Shown here in pieces: positions 8,519-17,771 of a stretch of DNA of 64,000 nucleotides. The position numbers and the translations under genes were made by a program. Numbering within the stretch: the stretch's first letter is position 1; every line of letters begins with the position of its first letter. The stretch is from Xanthobacteraceae bacterium. GTDB taxonomy: Bacteria; Pseudomonadota; Alphaproteobacteria; Rhizobiales; Xanthobacteraceae. Below the pieces are notes generated by a model. The model searched no databases. It had not been told where the DNA came from and worked only from the letters and a program-made list of their open reading frames with translations. The DNA is taken from the NCBI GenBank assembly GCA_019745775.1, contig JAIESR010000096.1, positions 89,101 through 153,100 on the forward strand, in the 5' to 3' direction.

Positions 8519-11500
8519 ATGATCTCCGCAAGCTTCAAACTGTCGCTGATCCTGTACGGGCTCTCGGTGATGTTGCGCTACCAGCGCTGGCGGCACGAGT
8601 CGTTCCGCAAGCGGCTGAAGGAGCGCAATTTCACCGCGCAGATCATGGCGCGCGACGAGGAATGCGGCCGCTGGTTCGAGTTCAAGGACGGTCGCATCCG
8701 CACCGGCGCTGGCCTGCACCCCGCGCCCGACTGCAAGCTGATGTTCAAGAACGCGGCCACCGGCGTCACGCTTTTGACACCGCCGATCAACTGGCTGCGC
8801 CAGATCAACGCGCAGAAGGATTTCGTGCTGTCGGTCGACGGGCCGGAAGACCTCACCAACTGGTTCGCCCAGACGGTGATGATGAGCCAGTCCGCGGGCC
8901 TGAAGATGGGCGTGCGCATGGAGGACGGCTCCATGCGCTATTGCAACATGACCAATGGCGGGCCCGTCTTCATCTACGTGAAGGACGGCAAGATCGTCCG
9001 CATGACGCCGATCGACCTCGCCGACGACGACGGTGCGTCGTTCACCATCGAGGCGCGCGGCGTGAAGCTCACGCCGCCGCGCAAGACGACGCTGGCCCCG
9101 CACGGGCAGAACGCGAAGTCGATCGTCTACTCGCCCGACCGCCTGCTCTATCCGATGAAGCGCGTCGACTTCGACCCGAACGGCGCGCGCAATCCGCAGA
9201 ACCGCGGCAAATCAGGCTACGTGCGCATCTCCTGGGAAGAGGCGATCAAGATCGTCACCGACGAGATCAAGCGCCAGAAGCGCGAGCATGGGCCGGGCGC
9301 GATCGCCGTGTCGCATGGGTCGCACCACACCTGGGGCAATGTCGGCTACTACCTCTCGGCGCTGTTCCGCTTCGCCAACGCGATCGGCATGACGCGCGTG
9401 CACCACAATCCCGACTCCTGGGAAGGCTGGTACTGGGGCGCGGTGCATCACTGGGGCTACACGCTGCGCGTCGGCCAGTCGGAAACCTACGGCACGGTCG
9501 AGGACTGCCTGCAGAACTGCGACATGATCGTGTCGTGGGCGGCCGATCCGGAGTCGACCTCAGGCTCCTACGGCGCGCAGGAAGGCACCGTGCGCCGGCA
9601 GTGGCTGAAGGACCCGAAGCTCGGCATCAAGGTCGTGCACGTCGATCCCTACTACAACGCCACCGCGCAGTTCCTGCCCGGCAAGTGGTTCGCGCCGAAG
9701 CCGACCACCTCGGTCGCGATGGCGATGGCGATTGCCTACGTGTGGGTGAAGGAAGGCCTCTATCACAAGGAATACGTCGAGACCCACACCATCGGCTTCG
9801 ACAAGTGGAAGGACTATCTGCTCGGCGTCGAGGACGGCATCCCGAAAACGCCCGAGTGGCAGGAGAAGGAAACCGGGGTCCCGGCGAAGGACGTGCGTGC
9901 GCTCGCGCGCGAGTGGGGACGCAAGCGCGTCTATCTCGCGCCCGGCGGCTGGGGCAACGGCCACGGCGGCGCCTGCCGCAACCAGACCGGCATCCAGTGG
10001 GCGCGCGTGATGGTGTGCCTCTCGGCGATGCAGGGCCTGGGCAAGCCCGGCTGCAACATGGGCAATCTGCAATGGGGCTGCCCGCTCGATTTCAATTTCT
10101 ATTTCCCGGGCTACTCCGAAGGCGGCATGTCCGGCGATCTCGAGAACACGGCGATGCCGGTCGAGCTCTACCAGCGCATGCCGCAACTGCCGACCATGAA
10201 CTCGAACGGCCAGACCATTCCGCGCATCTGGATGCCGGAAGCGATCACCGAAGGCAAAGCCGAAGGCTATCGCTGGGTCGGCAAGTCGATCGAGCACCAG
10301 TTCGGCAAGTTCATGTATCCCGCTGCCGGCCATTCGCCGGTGCACATGCTCTACAAGTACGGCGGCTCGATCCTCTCGACGATGAACAACACCAATCGTT
10401 GGGTGAAGATGTACCAGTCGGAAAACCTCGAATTCGTCGTCAACCAGTCGATCTGGTTCGAGGGCGAGGCGAAGTTCGCCGACATCATCCTGCCGGCCTG
10501 CACCAATTTCGAGCGCGTCGACATCTGCGAGTGGGCGGGCCTCGGCGGCTACGGCCATCACGGGCAGCAGCAGCTCAATCACCGGGTGATCGTGTTCCAG
10601 GCACCGGCGATCGAGCCCATGGGCGAGTCGAAGTCCGACTTCTGGATCTTCAACGAGATCGCCAAGCCGCTCGGTCTCGCCAACTATTTCTCGGAAGGCT
10701 GCAACGAGCTCGACTGGGTCTACCGCATCTATCTCGCGTCCGACCTGCCGAAGGTGATTTCGTTCAAAGAGCTGCTCAAGCGCGGCTACTACGTCGTGCC
10801 CGCCGAAAAAGAGAAGCTCCGCGCGCCGGTGTCGTTCCGCTGGTTCTGGGAGAACCGCAAGAAGGACGTGCCGGAGGCGCAGCCGCTGCCGTCCGACTAC
10901 ACCGAGGAGTATCTGCGCGGCCTGCAGACGCAGTCGGGCAAGCTCGAGTTCGAGTGCAACAGCCTCAAGCGCGTCAACGATCCGGAGCGTCCGCCGATCG
11001 TCAAGTACGAGCCGGCGGCCGACGGCACGCATTCACCGGATTTCGCGCGCTATCCGCTGCAGATGCTGACGCCGCATTCCAAATACTCGTTCCACACCCA
11101 GGGCGACGGCAAGGATTCGTTCCTGCTCAACATCGAGGACCATCGGGTGAAGGTCGAGGGCTACTACTACTGGATCATGCGGCTCAACGCCGATGACGCG
11201 GCGGCGCGCGGCATCAAGAAGCATGACCTCGTGAAGGTGTTCAACGATCGCGGCGCCGTCATCTGCGCGGCATTGCCGACGCAGCGGCTGCCGCGCGGCG
11301 TCTGCCACGGCTACGAGTCGTCGGCCGTCTACGATCCGATGGGCGAGCCCGGCAAGTCGGTCGACCGCGGCGGCTGTCTCAACCTTCTGACGCCGCACAA
11401 GTCGCAGACGAAGTCGACCCACGCGCTCGCCGGCGCCAATGCGCTGGTGCAGGTCGAGCTGTGGGACCGCCGCACCGAGCACATGTCGGAGACCTTCGCC

Positions 11501-11581
11501 GCGATGCAGAAGGCCGCCGAGGAGAAAGCGCCGCCGGCCCGCGCCAAGGCCAAGGATCCGGTGCTGGTTCCCGCCAAGTAA
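8519..11581 (+). CDS. Molybdopterin hydroxylase large subunit (pyrogallol transhydroxylase/resorcinol hydroxylase type) with SCP2-like N-terminal domain
   Basis: 1020 residues; ACAGGAGG precedes the ATG. Residues about 15-125 ([11 protein letters not shown], the pD-like turn [20 protein letters not shown]) resemble an SCP2 sterol-carrier domain, not a usual part of molybdoenzymes. The DMSO-reductase-type catalytic region follows from about 140. It lacks the N-terminal CxxCxxxC iron-sulfur motif: only MRYCNM is present. H269, D299 and S300 (HHTWGN and NPDSWEGW) have exactly the spacing of His144, Asp174 and the Mo-ligand Ser175 of Pelobacter transhydroxylase as I recall it. That supports water-dependent hydroxylation or hydroxyl transfer on a polyphenol. 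No Tat signal is visible. It is followed 9 bp later by the iron-sulfur subunit. Confidence 0.88.
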   Translation: MISASFKLSLILYGLSVMLRYQRWRHESFRKRLKERNFTAQIMARDEECGRWFEFKDGRIRTGAGLHPAPDCKLMFKNAATGVTLLTPPINWLRQINAQKDFVLSVDGPEDLTNWFAQTVMMSQSAGLKMGVRMEDGSMRYCNMTNGGPVFIYVKDGKIVRMTPIDLADDDGASFTIEARGVKLTPPRKTTLAPHGQNAKSIVYSPDRLLYPMKRVDFDPNGARNPQNRGKSGYVRISWEEAIKIVTDEIKRQKREHGPGAIAVSHGSHHTWGNVGYYLSALFRFANAIGMTRVHHNPDSWEGWYWGAVHHWGYTLRVGQSETYGTVEDCLQNCDMIVSWAADPESTSGSYGAQEGTVRRQWLKDPKLGIKVVHVDPYYNATAQFLPGKWFAPKPTTSVAMAMAIAYVWVKEGLYHKEYVETHTIGFDKWKDYLLGVEDGIPKTPEWQEKETGVPAKDVRALAREWGRKRVYLAPGGWGNGHGGACRNQTGIQWARVMVCLSAMQGLGKPGCNMGNLQWGCPLDFNFYFPGYSEGGMSGDLENTAMPVELYQRMPQLPTMNSNGQTIPRIWMPEAITEGKAEGYRWVGKSIEHQFGKFMYPAAGHSPVHMLYKYGGSILSTMNNTNRWVKMYQSENLEFVVNQSIWFEGEAKFADIILPACTNFERVDICEWAGLGGYGHHGQQQLNHRVIVFQAPAIEPMGESKSDFWIFNEIAKPLGLANYFSEGCNELDWVYRIYLASDLPKVISFKELLKRGYYVVPAEKEKLRAPVSFRWFWENRKKDVPEAQPLPSDYTEEYLRGLQTQSGKLEFECNSLKRVNDPERPPIVKYEPAADGTHSPDFARYPLQMLTPHSKYSFHTQGDGKDSFLLNIEDHRVKVEGYYYWIMRLNADDAAARGIKKHDLVKVFNDRGAVICAALPTQRLPRGVCHGYESSAVYDPMGEPGKSVDRGGCLNLLTPHKSQTKSTHALAGANALVQVELWDRRTEHMSETFAAMQKAAEEKAPPARAKAKDPVLVPAK

Positions 11582-11590
11582 GGTGACGCC

Positions 11591-12439
11591 ATGAAAAAAT
11601 GGAACATGATCATCGACGTCGCCGAGTGCACCAACTGCAACCTGTGCACGCTCGCGACCATGGACGAATATGTCGGCAACGACTGGCCCGGTTATTCGAA
11701 GCCGATGCCGAAGCACGGCCACAAGTGGATCAACATCCTCCAGAAGGAACGCGGGCAGATCACCGGCAACGCGCCGATGATTGACATCGCCTACGTGCCG
11801 ACCCTGTGCAACCACTGCGATGACGCGCCCTGCGTCACCAAAGGCGCCGGCGCCGTGACGAAACGCGCCGACGGCATCGTGCTGATCGATCCGGACAAGG
11901 CGAAGGGCCGCAAGGACCTGGTCGACGCCTGTCCCTACGGCCATATCTGGTGGAACGAAGAGCACCAGGTGCCGCAGGCGTTCAACTTCGACGCCCACCT
12001 GATCGACCAGGGCTGGCAGCAGACCCGCGGCCACCAGTCGTGCCCGACGGGGGCGATGCGCGCAGTCTACATCGAAGACGACGCCATGACGCGCAAGGCC
12101 AAGGACGAAGGGCTCGAGGTGATGCGTCCCGAGCTCAACACCAAGCCGCGCGTCTACTACCGCAACCTCTGGCGCTACTCGAAGTGCTTTATCGGCGGGT
12201 CCGTGTCGGCGGAGGCGAACGGCGTCGTCGACTGCGTCGAGGGCGCGACCGTGCGGCTTCTGCGGAACGGCCGGCCGGTCGCGGAGCTGCAAAGCGACAA
12301 TTACGGCGACTTCAAATTCGACCGGCTCGACGAGAATTCCGGCGCCTACACCGTCGAGATCGAGGCCCAGGGCCACAAGAAGAAGACGGTCGCGGCGGAG
12401 CTCGGCGTCAGCATCAATCTCGGCGAGATCAGGCTGTAG
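11591..12439 (+). CDS. Iron-sulfur subunit of the molybdenum hydroxylase, with C-terminal CnaB/carboxypeptidase-regulatory-like domain
   Basis: 282 residues, starting 9 bp after the large subunit. Cysteine motifs: CTNCNLC (13-19), CNHCDDAPC (about 76-84), ACPYG and SCPTGA. These provide at least two [4Fe-4S] clusters; ten cysteines in all, and some classical fourth cysteines are missing (CVTKGAGAV instead of a CP motif). After about residue 205 an Ig-like beta domain begins (VDCVEGATVRLLRNGRPVAE, NYGDFKFDRLD, YTVEIEAQGH), matching the extra C-terminal domain of the pyrogallol-phloroglucinol transhydroxylase beta subunit and its resorcinol hydroxylase relatives. It passes electrons between the molybdenum subunit and a redox partner. 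Confidence 0.9.
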   Translation: MKKWNMIIDVAECTNCNLCTLATMDEYVGNDWPGYSKPMPKHGHKWINILQKERGQITGNAPMIDIAYVPTLCNHCDDAPCVTKGAGAVTKRADGIVLIDPDKAKGRKDLVDACPYGHIWWNEEHQVPQAFNFDAHLIDQGWQQTRGHQSCPTGAMRAVYIEDDAMTRKAKDEGLEVMRPELNTKPRVYYRNLWRYSKCFIGGSVSAEANGVVDCVEGATVRLLRNGRPVAELQSDNYGDFKFDRLDENSGAYTVEIEAQGHKKKTVAAELGVSINLGEIRL

Positions 12440-12446
12440 TCCCAAG

Positions 12447-12590
12447 CCGTCATTCCAGGGCGCGGACGAAGTTCGCGAGCCCGGAATCCATATCCCCTGC
12501 ATTTCAGGTGCAGCAGGGGTGTTCATCACCCAAAGTTTTGCGAATATGGATTCCGGGCTCGCCGCTTCGCGGCGCCCCGGAATGACGCCG
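12447..12590. repeat. Long palindromic repeat, family C (single copy here)
   Basis: Outer arms CGTCATTCCAGGGCGC and GCGCCCCGGAATGACG frame inner arms CCCGGAATCCATAT and ATATGGATTCCGGG; a smaller CCCCTGCA/TGCAGCAGGGG pair fills the middle. It forms a large cruciform-like intergenic element separating the iron-sulfur subunit from DoxX. Confidence 0.8.
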
Positions 12591-12601
12591 TTGGGGGCAG
12601 C

Positions 12602-13081
12602 ATGATCGATCCATCGCAATCTCTCATCGTCCCCGCGCTCGGTCCGATCTACCAAAGCCTCGCGCCGTGGGTCGAGGCCCTGCTGCGTGCCGTCGTCGGG
12701 CTCTGGCTGGTACCGCACGGGCTGCGCAACACCTTCGGCTTCTTCCCGACCACCGGCGTACGCTCGAACAGCATCCCGGCGCTTGCGGCACAGCTCGACC
12801 ACGACGGCTATCGACCCGGCAGGCTCTGGGCGCCGGCGATCTCCGCGGTGCAGCTCATCGGCGGCCCGCTGCTCGCGCTCGGCCTGTTCACGCGGCCGAC
12901 CGCGTTCGCGATCCTGATGTTTCTTCTGGTCGCCAATATCGAGCGCTGGCGGGTCGGAAAATACTTCTGGAATCAGCTCGGCCTCGAGTACACCGTGATG
13001 TGGACGGTCGCGACCTGCTATTTCCTGGTCAACGGCGGCGGCCGCATCTCGCTCGATCATCTGATCGGCCGCGCATTTTGA
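12602..13081 (+). CDS. DoxX family integral membrane protein
   Basis: 159 residues with four predicted membrane helices (about 24-42, 78-96, 100-115, 127-145). Family features: ALLRAVVGLWLVPHGLRNTF in helix 1 and FTRPTAFAILMFLLVANIER in helix 3. DoxX proteins are often found with quinone- or oxygen-linked oxidations, and the name comes from a thiosulfate:quinone oxidoreductase subunit. It follows the molybdenum hydroxylase subunits on the same strand and could help pass electrons to the quinone pool, which is inference. The repeat at 12447-12590 lies between, so a separate transcript is possible. Confidence 0.8.
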   Translation: MIDPSQSLIVPALGPIYQSLAPWVEALLRAVVGLWLVPHGLRNTFGFFPTTGVRSNSIPALAAQLDHDGYRPGRLWAPAISAVQLIGGPLLALGLFTRPTAFAILMFLLVANIERWRVGKYFWNQLGLEYTVMWTVATCYFLVNGGGRISLDHLIGRAF

Positions 13082-13094
13082 GGACGAGATCGAC

Positions 13095-13880
13095 ATGACA
13101 AACGGCAGCGAACCGCTTGCGGCGCCACCGCCGTTGCCCACAGCGCCCAAGACCACCGCACCGAAGACGTGGGGCTACTTCGCGACCTTCGGCTGGTCGC
13201 TGCTGGCCTATCTCATCGCGTCGGTGGTCGCATTTGCCCTGCTGTATCTGTGGGACCCGGTGACGTTCCGGTTCGACATCGAGCACAGCGACGCCATGAA
13301 GAGTGCGCGGTATGTCGGCCTCACCACCGTCGTCACGAACGTCTTTCTGGTCGGCCTGCTCATCGGCGTGGTGTGGATCGCGCGCGCCACGGCGAAAGAC
13401 TACCTGGCGCTGTCGTGGCCGTCGCGGCAGGAAGTGACCGCCGGGCTCATCTCGCTGGTGATCCTGCTGCCGGCGCTGGACGCGCTGGCCTATCTCGTCG
13501 GCCAGCCGATCATCCCGCCATTCGTAATCGACGTCTACAAGAGCGCGCAGTCGACGGGCTCGCTGCCGCTGCTGTGGCTCGCCATCGTCGTCGCCGCGCC
13601 GGTCGCGGAGGAAATCATTTTCCGCGGATTCATCTTTCACGGCTGGGTCCCGCCGACGGCGCAGCGGCCGATGATCGGCATCCTCTTCGTGACGGCGCTC
13701 TTCACGGTCATCCACATTCAATACAACTGGTTCGGCTTGTTGCAGGTGTTCATGATCGGACTGCTGCTGACCTGGACCCGTTGGCGCAGCGGCTCGACGC
13801 TGCTGCCGATGCTGATGCACGTGATCGCCAATTTCTACGCGATGATGCAGGCGGTCGTGTACTTCCGCTGGTTCGTCTGA
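13095..13880 (+). CDS. CPBP family intramembrane metalloprotease (Abi/CAAX-like)
   Basis: 261 residues, starting 13 bp after doxX. A proline-rich cytoplasmic start (LAAPPPLPTAPKTTAPKTW) is followed by about seven membrane helices. The diagnostic motifs are EEIIFRG (about 174), FTVIHIQY (about 215) and MLMHVIANF (about 240), matching EExxxR, FxxxH and HxxxN/B zinc-ligand motifs. Such proteins process prenylated or membrane peptides or protect against bacteriocins. Its role beside the polyphenol oxidation genes is unclear. It ends 3 bp before the end of the convergent acyl-CoA dehydrogenase-like gene. Confidence 0.88.
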   Translation: MTNGSEPLAAPPPLPTAPKTTAPKTWGYFATFGWSLLAYLIASVVAFALLYLWDPVTFRFDIEHSDAMKSARYVGLTTVVTNVFLVGLLIGVVWIARATAKDYLALSWPSRQEVTAGLISLVILLPALDALAYLVGQPIIPPFVIDVYKSAQSTGSLPLLWLAIVVAAPVAEEIIFRGFIFHGWVPPTAQRPMIGILFVTALFTVIHIQYNWFGLLQVFMIGLLLTWTRWRSGSTLLPMLMHVIANFYAMMQAVVYFRWFV

Positions 13881-13883
13881 AGT

Positions 13884-15095
13884 TCAGGCTCCCGGAGACT
13901 GCCGCGGCGCGCCGTGCTGCTCGAGCAGCGCGGCGCCGTATTCCGTCGCGGAGGGCTCCCAGGCCACGCCGCGATGCGCCACCGCGCCGAGCAGGTTGCG
14001 GTATTGCCGCTGCATCGCGCCCTTCAGATAGAGCGCGCGGCCGCCGCCGGCATTGAACAGCCGCGTGCCGGCCTTCAGCGCGAGCTGGCAGGCGAAGGCG
14101 ATGTTGCGCCGGCCGGTCAGCCGCTCGGCGCTGCTCTCGGTGCCGCCGGCCTCCAACTTGCGCATCCCGCCCTGCACCGTCGACTGGTAGAGCGCATGCG
14201 CGGCATCGATCTCCGCCGCCGCGCGCGCCGCAATGATCTGCGTCGCCTGTTGCGCACCGACGGCAACACCGCGCGAGGTGCGCGGGCCGGTCATCGCCAG
14301 CCATTCCGCGAGCACGCCACGCGCCATGCCGACGGCAAGCGCGGAGAATCCAGCCGCCGCGGTGCCGCCGAAGCGCGGCGCGCGATAGGCCGCAGCCTTG
14401 TTGATCGCCGTACCAGGTCCTGTTCCCGAGCGTGACAACCGCCCATCGAGGAAGCGATGCGCCGGGATGAACTTGTCGGTCACGGCGAAGCTCTTCGAGC
14501 CCGTGCATTCCAGCGCCATCGTCTCCCAGTCGTCGAGCACCTCCACGTCGCTTTTGGGCACCAGGAAGAAGTGCGGGCCGTCGAGCCCTTCCTTCTCGAC
14601 GATGAAGCCGGCGCAGATCAGCCAGCTCGCATAATCGATGCCACTCGAGAATCCGTGTCGCCCGGAATAGAGGAAGCCGCCGTCGACCCGCGTGGCGCGG
14701 CCGACCGGGTCGATCGACGCCGACGTGATGGTGTCGTGGTGCTTGCCCCAGACTTCCTCTTGCGCCTGCGCCGGAAAGGTCGCGACGAAGACGGTGTGAT
14801 CCGCATAGATGTGCTGCAGCCAGGCCTGCGAGCCGTCGGCGGCGCCGAGCACGTCGGCGAGATCGCACAGCGTGTCCCAGCCCATCTCGTAGCCGCCGTA
14901 GCGCGCCGGCTGGGAGAGCCGCAGCAGGCCCGCGCGCTCGAAATCCTGCACCGTCTCTTCGGGAACGCCGCGCTGGTCCTCGCAGCGCGCTGCGCGCTCC
15001 TGCAGCACCGGCACCAGCGCCCGCGCGCGCGCCATCAGCTCTTCGACGGTCGGATGGCGTCCGAGCGGTACGACGTTCGCGTCGGTGGTGTCCAT
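13884..15095 (-). CDS. Acyl-CoA dehydrogenase-fold flavin monooxygenase (HsaA/PheA-like)
   Basis: 403 residues from the ATG at 15093-15095 with GGCAGGAAG upstream. The same frame is open through the next gene but that is antisense readthrough. N-terminal helical domain (about 12-110: VPEETVQDFERAGLLRLSQP), middle beta domain (about 120-230: SASIDPVGRATRVDGGFLYSG cut short here), C-terminal helical domain (about 235-390). It has DYASWLICAG and VPKSDVEVLDDW but no clear acyl-CoA dehydrogenase glutamate base. This pattern is typical of class D two-component flavin monooxygenases that hydroxylate aromatics with FMNH2/FADH2 from a separate reductase, which is not seen nearby. It shares a unit with the TTT binding protein 35 bp upstream. 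Confidence 0.8.
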   Translation of the reverse strand: MDTTDANVVPLGRHPTVEELMARARALVPVLQERAARCEDQRGVPEETVQDFERAGLLRLSQPARYGGYEMGWDTLCDLADVLGAADGSQAWLQHIYADHTVFVATFPAQAQEEVWGKHHDTITSASIDPVGRATRVDGGFLYSGRHGFSSGIDYASWLICAGFIVEKEGLDGPHFFLVPKSDVEVLDDWETMALECTGSKSFAVTDKFIPAHRFLDGRLSRSGTGPGTAINKAAAYRAPRFGGTAAAGFSALAVGMARGVLAEWLAMTGPRTSRGVAVGAQQATQIIAARAAAEIDAAHALYQSTVQGGMRKLEAGGTESSAERLTGRRNIAFACQLALKAGTRLFNAGGGRALYLKGAMQRQYRNLLGAVAHRGVAWEPSATEYGAALLEQHGAPRQSPGA

Positions 15096-15130
15096 GCTTT
15101 GCTTCCTGCCCTCGTTGCCCGAGAGCACCG

Positions 15131-16150
15131 TTAATCCCGCATCACGGCCTTCGCCGCCTCCACGATATCCGGCGGAATGGCGTAGATGTCGTCGACGATC
15201 TTGCGGGCGGCCTCGCCGACGATCGGCGACAGCGGCAGGCGGAGCTTCTTTGTCTCGGCGATGAAGGCCTCGTCCTTCATGGTCGCCGCGAAGGCGTCGC
15301 GCAGGATCTTCACGCGCTCGGCCGGCACCGCCGCCGACGCCATGAAAGGCCGGCCGAGCTGGTTCGACGCGAGCAACAGCTGCATGATCTGGCGCGCGCG
15401 CTCGTTCGGCGCGATCTCGATGCTGAACGGCACGTTCGGCGGCATGTCGGGCGCGGTCGCCGGCGACGAGCGGATGACCGGCACGATCTTCCTGCCTTCG
15501 ATCCACTCGACCGGGATGCTCGACCAGGCGCCGCAGTCGCCGTCGAGCTCGCCGCGCTCGATCGCGATGCGCTGCTCGGCGCTGCCGGGATAGCCGCCGA
15601 CCTGATGCAGCTTGACGCCGAAGATGTTCTTCATGATGCGCTGGTTGAGGTCGCTCGACGAGCCCGCGCCGGTCGAGCCGTAGTGCACCTTCGGCCGCGC
15701 CTTGAGTTCGTCGAGCGTCTTGATGCCGAGCGTATGCCAGACGTAGCAGACCGTCAGGTCCTGGCTGATGCTGCCGATCCAGTTGTACTTGCGGAAGTCG
15801 ATCCTGATCCTGTCGGGCGAGAGCCGCGCCTCGCCGATGGCGCCGAAGTTGAAGGTGTTGAGCACCGTGCCGTCCTTGGCCGCGGTGTTGTCGAGATAGT
15901 GCACGGCGTTGAGGCTGCCGGCGCCCGGCATGTTCTGCACCACCATCGACGGGTTGCCGGGGATGTGGCGGCCCATGTGCCGCGCCAGCACGCGCGCATT
16001 GATGTCGTAGCCGCCGCCCGGCGAGAAGCCGGCCAGGATATTGATGGTCTTGCCCTTGTAGAAATCCTGCGCGGCGACCGGCGCTGCCGCCAGCATGGCA
16101 ACAGTGCCGAACAGCAAAGCGTGACGCCTGCGCTTCTGACACTTGCTCAT
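15131..16150 (-). CDS. Tripartite tricarboxylate transporter (Bug/TctC) substrate-binding protein, orphan
   Basis: 339 residues with signal peptide (ALLFGTVAMLAAAPVAAQ). Hallmarks: ILAGFSPGGGYDINARVLAR and VVQNMPGAGSLNAVHYL. The PGNP and QNMPGAGSL motifs make it a sub-family sister of the binding protein at 59447-60484 and distinct from those at 3968 and 36093. No membrane subunits are adjacent. It is the first gene of a two-gene unit with the flavin monooxygenase; AGGAGGAAAT precedes the start on the reverse strand. A ligand that is an aromatic or aliphatic acid consumed by the monooxygenase is plausible but unproven. Confidence 0.92.
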   Translation of the reverse strand: MSKCQKRRRHALLFGTVAMLAAAPVAAQDFYKGKTINILAGFSPGGGYDINARVLARHMGRHIPGNPSMVVQNMPGAGSLNAVHYLDNTAAKDGTVLNTFNFGAIGEARLSPDRIRIDFRKYNWIGSISQDLTVCYVWHTLGIKTLDELKARPKVHYGSTGAGSSSDLNQRIMKNIFGVKLHQVGGYPGSAEQRIAIERGELDGDCGAWSSIPVEWIEGRKIVPVIRSSPATAPDMPPNVPFSIEIAPNERARQIMQLLLASNQLGRPFMASAAVPAERVKILRDAFAATMKDEAFIAETKKLRLPLSPIVGEAARKIVDDIYAIPPDIVEAAKAVMRD

Positions 16151-16397
16151 GGCCCGATTTCCTCCTTAACTTGGCGGGATTTTTTCACGTCTGATCTTAC
16201 CGGCCGTTCTGACGCGGGCAACTCCGAAGGCATTGCATGAAGGTCGTCTGCGTCGGAACGGACCCGGCCCGCGCTCTATCTCGGCATTCCGCCCCGGCGG
16301 CAGGATCGCGGGGCGGAACGGCCGAGGCAGCATCGCGGCGCCGCCGAATTGCGGCTGCGCGGCACGTGACGAGGGTTGGATTAGAGGATGAACGTTC

Positions 16398-17606
16398 ATG
16401 TCGTATCTGCGCGACTTCAACATGGCGGCGTTCTGGGCAGGCATCACCGGCTTCGTCTGGTATGCGTTCGGAACGGTCCCGCTGCATATCGCCGTATCCG
16501 GCCAACTCGGACTGACCATCGCGCAATCGTCGAGCTGGATGTTCATTGTCTGGTTCAGCGGGGCGATTTCTTCGATCGCGCTGAGCTTGCGTTTCCGTCA
16601 ACCGATCCCGATCACCTGGACCATTCCGGGCCTGGTCTATCTCGGCACGCTCGCTGGCAAATACACCCTCGCCGAGATGATCGGCGCCAACCTCATGGCC
16701 GGCGTCCTCATCATTGCTCTCGGCCTGATGGGCGTGGGCGCGCGCATCATGGCCTGGCTTCCGTTGCCGATCGTGATGGGGATGTTTGCCGGCAGCATCA
16801 TGGACTACATCACGCGCATGGTGAGCGCGACAGTCAAAGACGCCGTGGTGGCCGGCATCACGGTCGCGGCGTTCCTCCTTGGCCGCGCGCTCAAGAATCC
16901 GAAGTTGCCGCCGCTCGGTCTCGCGATGGTCGCGGGCGGCATCGCCGTCTATCTCACCGGAACCTTCTCGGCGGTGCCGATCGAATGGGCGCTGCCGACG
17001 GTCGCGGTGCCGGAGATCGCCTTCTCGTTTCCGGCGTTCATCGCGATCTCGTTGCCGATGCTCATCCTGGCGATGGGGCTCGGCAATGTGCAGGGCCTCG
17101 GTTTCCTGATGGCGCAAGGCTACAACGTGCCGATCAATCTCACGACCGTGGTCGTCGGCATCAACTCGGTCGTCAACGCCCTGTTCGGCGGACACGCCGC
17201 CATCGTCGCGCGCACGGGCGTGGCGATCTTCGCCGCACCCGACGCCGGCCCGCACGAGAGCCGCTACTGGGCGAACCTGATCGGTGCGAGCCTCACCATC
17301 CTTCTTGCGGTCGCTGCAACTCCGGTCATGTCGCTGATCGGCGTCCTGCCAGCGACCTATGTCGTCGCGCTCGCCGGCCTCGCTGTTCTCTCGGCGTTGC
17401 AAGATGCGTTGGAGAAAGCGTTCGGCAGCACCCTGCGCTTCTCGGCCTTGATTGCGTTCGGAGTCGCAGCAACGCCGTTCTCGATCCTGGGCATCACGTC
17501 GGCGTTCTGGGCGATCGTTGCGGGACTGATCGTGGCGCTGCTGGTAGAGCGCTCCGACCTGCTCGTCCACTGGCGCAGCAGCACGTCCGAGAAGCCAGTA
17601 ACTTAG
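16398..17606 (+). CDS. BenE-type benzoate/proton symporter
   Basis: 402 residues, about 11-12 membrane helices. The N-terminus FWAGITGFVWYAFGTVPLHI and ITWTIPGLVYLGTL, and the middle AMGLGNVQGLGFLMAQGYNV and FGGHAAIVARTGVAI, match the BenE family of aromatic-acid importers (benzoate and relatives). The start is preceded by AGAGGATGAACGTTC, spacing a little long. It is divergent from the TTT binding protein/monooxygenase unit with about 250 bp between. With the monooxygenase it hints at aromatic-acid uptake and breakdown here. No catechol or benzoate dioxygenase is in the window. Confidence 0.85.
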   Translation: MSYLRDFNMAAFWAGITGFVWYAFGTVPLHIAVSGQLGLTIAQSSSWMFIVWFSGAISSIALSLRFRQPIPITWTIPGLVYLGTLAGKYTLAEMIGANLMAGVLIIALGLMGVGARIMAWLPLPIVMGMFAGSIMDYITRMVSATVKDAVVAGITVAAFLLGRALKNPKLPPLGLAMVAGGIAVYLTGTFSAVPIEWALPTVAVPEIAFSFPAFIAISLPMLILAMGLGNVQGLGFLMAQGYNVPINLTTVVVGINSVVNALFGGHAAIVARTGVAIFAAPDAGPHESRYWANLIGASLTILLAVAATPVMSLIGVLPATYVVALAGLAVLSALQDALEKAFGSTLRFSALIAFGVAATPFSILGITSAFWAIVAGLIVALLVERSDLLVHWRSSTSEKPVT

Positions 17607-17771
17607 TAACCATTCCTGCCGTCGCACCGGACCGCCGAATACTCTGCATGCAGGCCAGTTCCTTTGATTCGTCCCGGGTTCTGCACCCAGCAAGATTGCA
17701 CTTGTCGATAATTCTTTAGCGCAACTTAAGGGCTTTCGGGGACACTCGGGCGCCCGGAGGTCCTCCCAAAT

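Noticed and set aside
8023..11196. A 1057-residue forward frame over the molybdoenzyme
   Set aside because: Arg/His-rich shadow in the wrong frame; the SCP2 and molybdopterin domains are in the 8519 frame.
13884..16142. A 752-residue reverse frame that looks like a TTT binding protein fused to the flavin monooxygenase
   Set aside because: The first about 350 codons are out of frame with the binding-protein gene at 15131-16150, which has its own correct frame. The monooxygenase starts at 15095.
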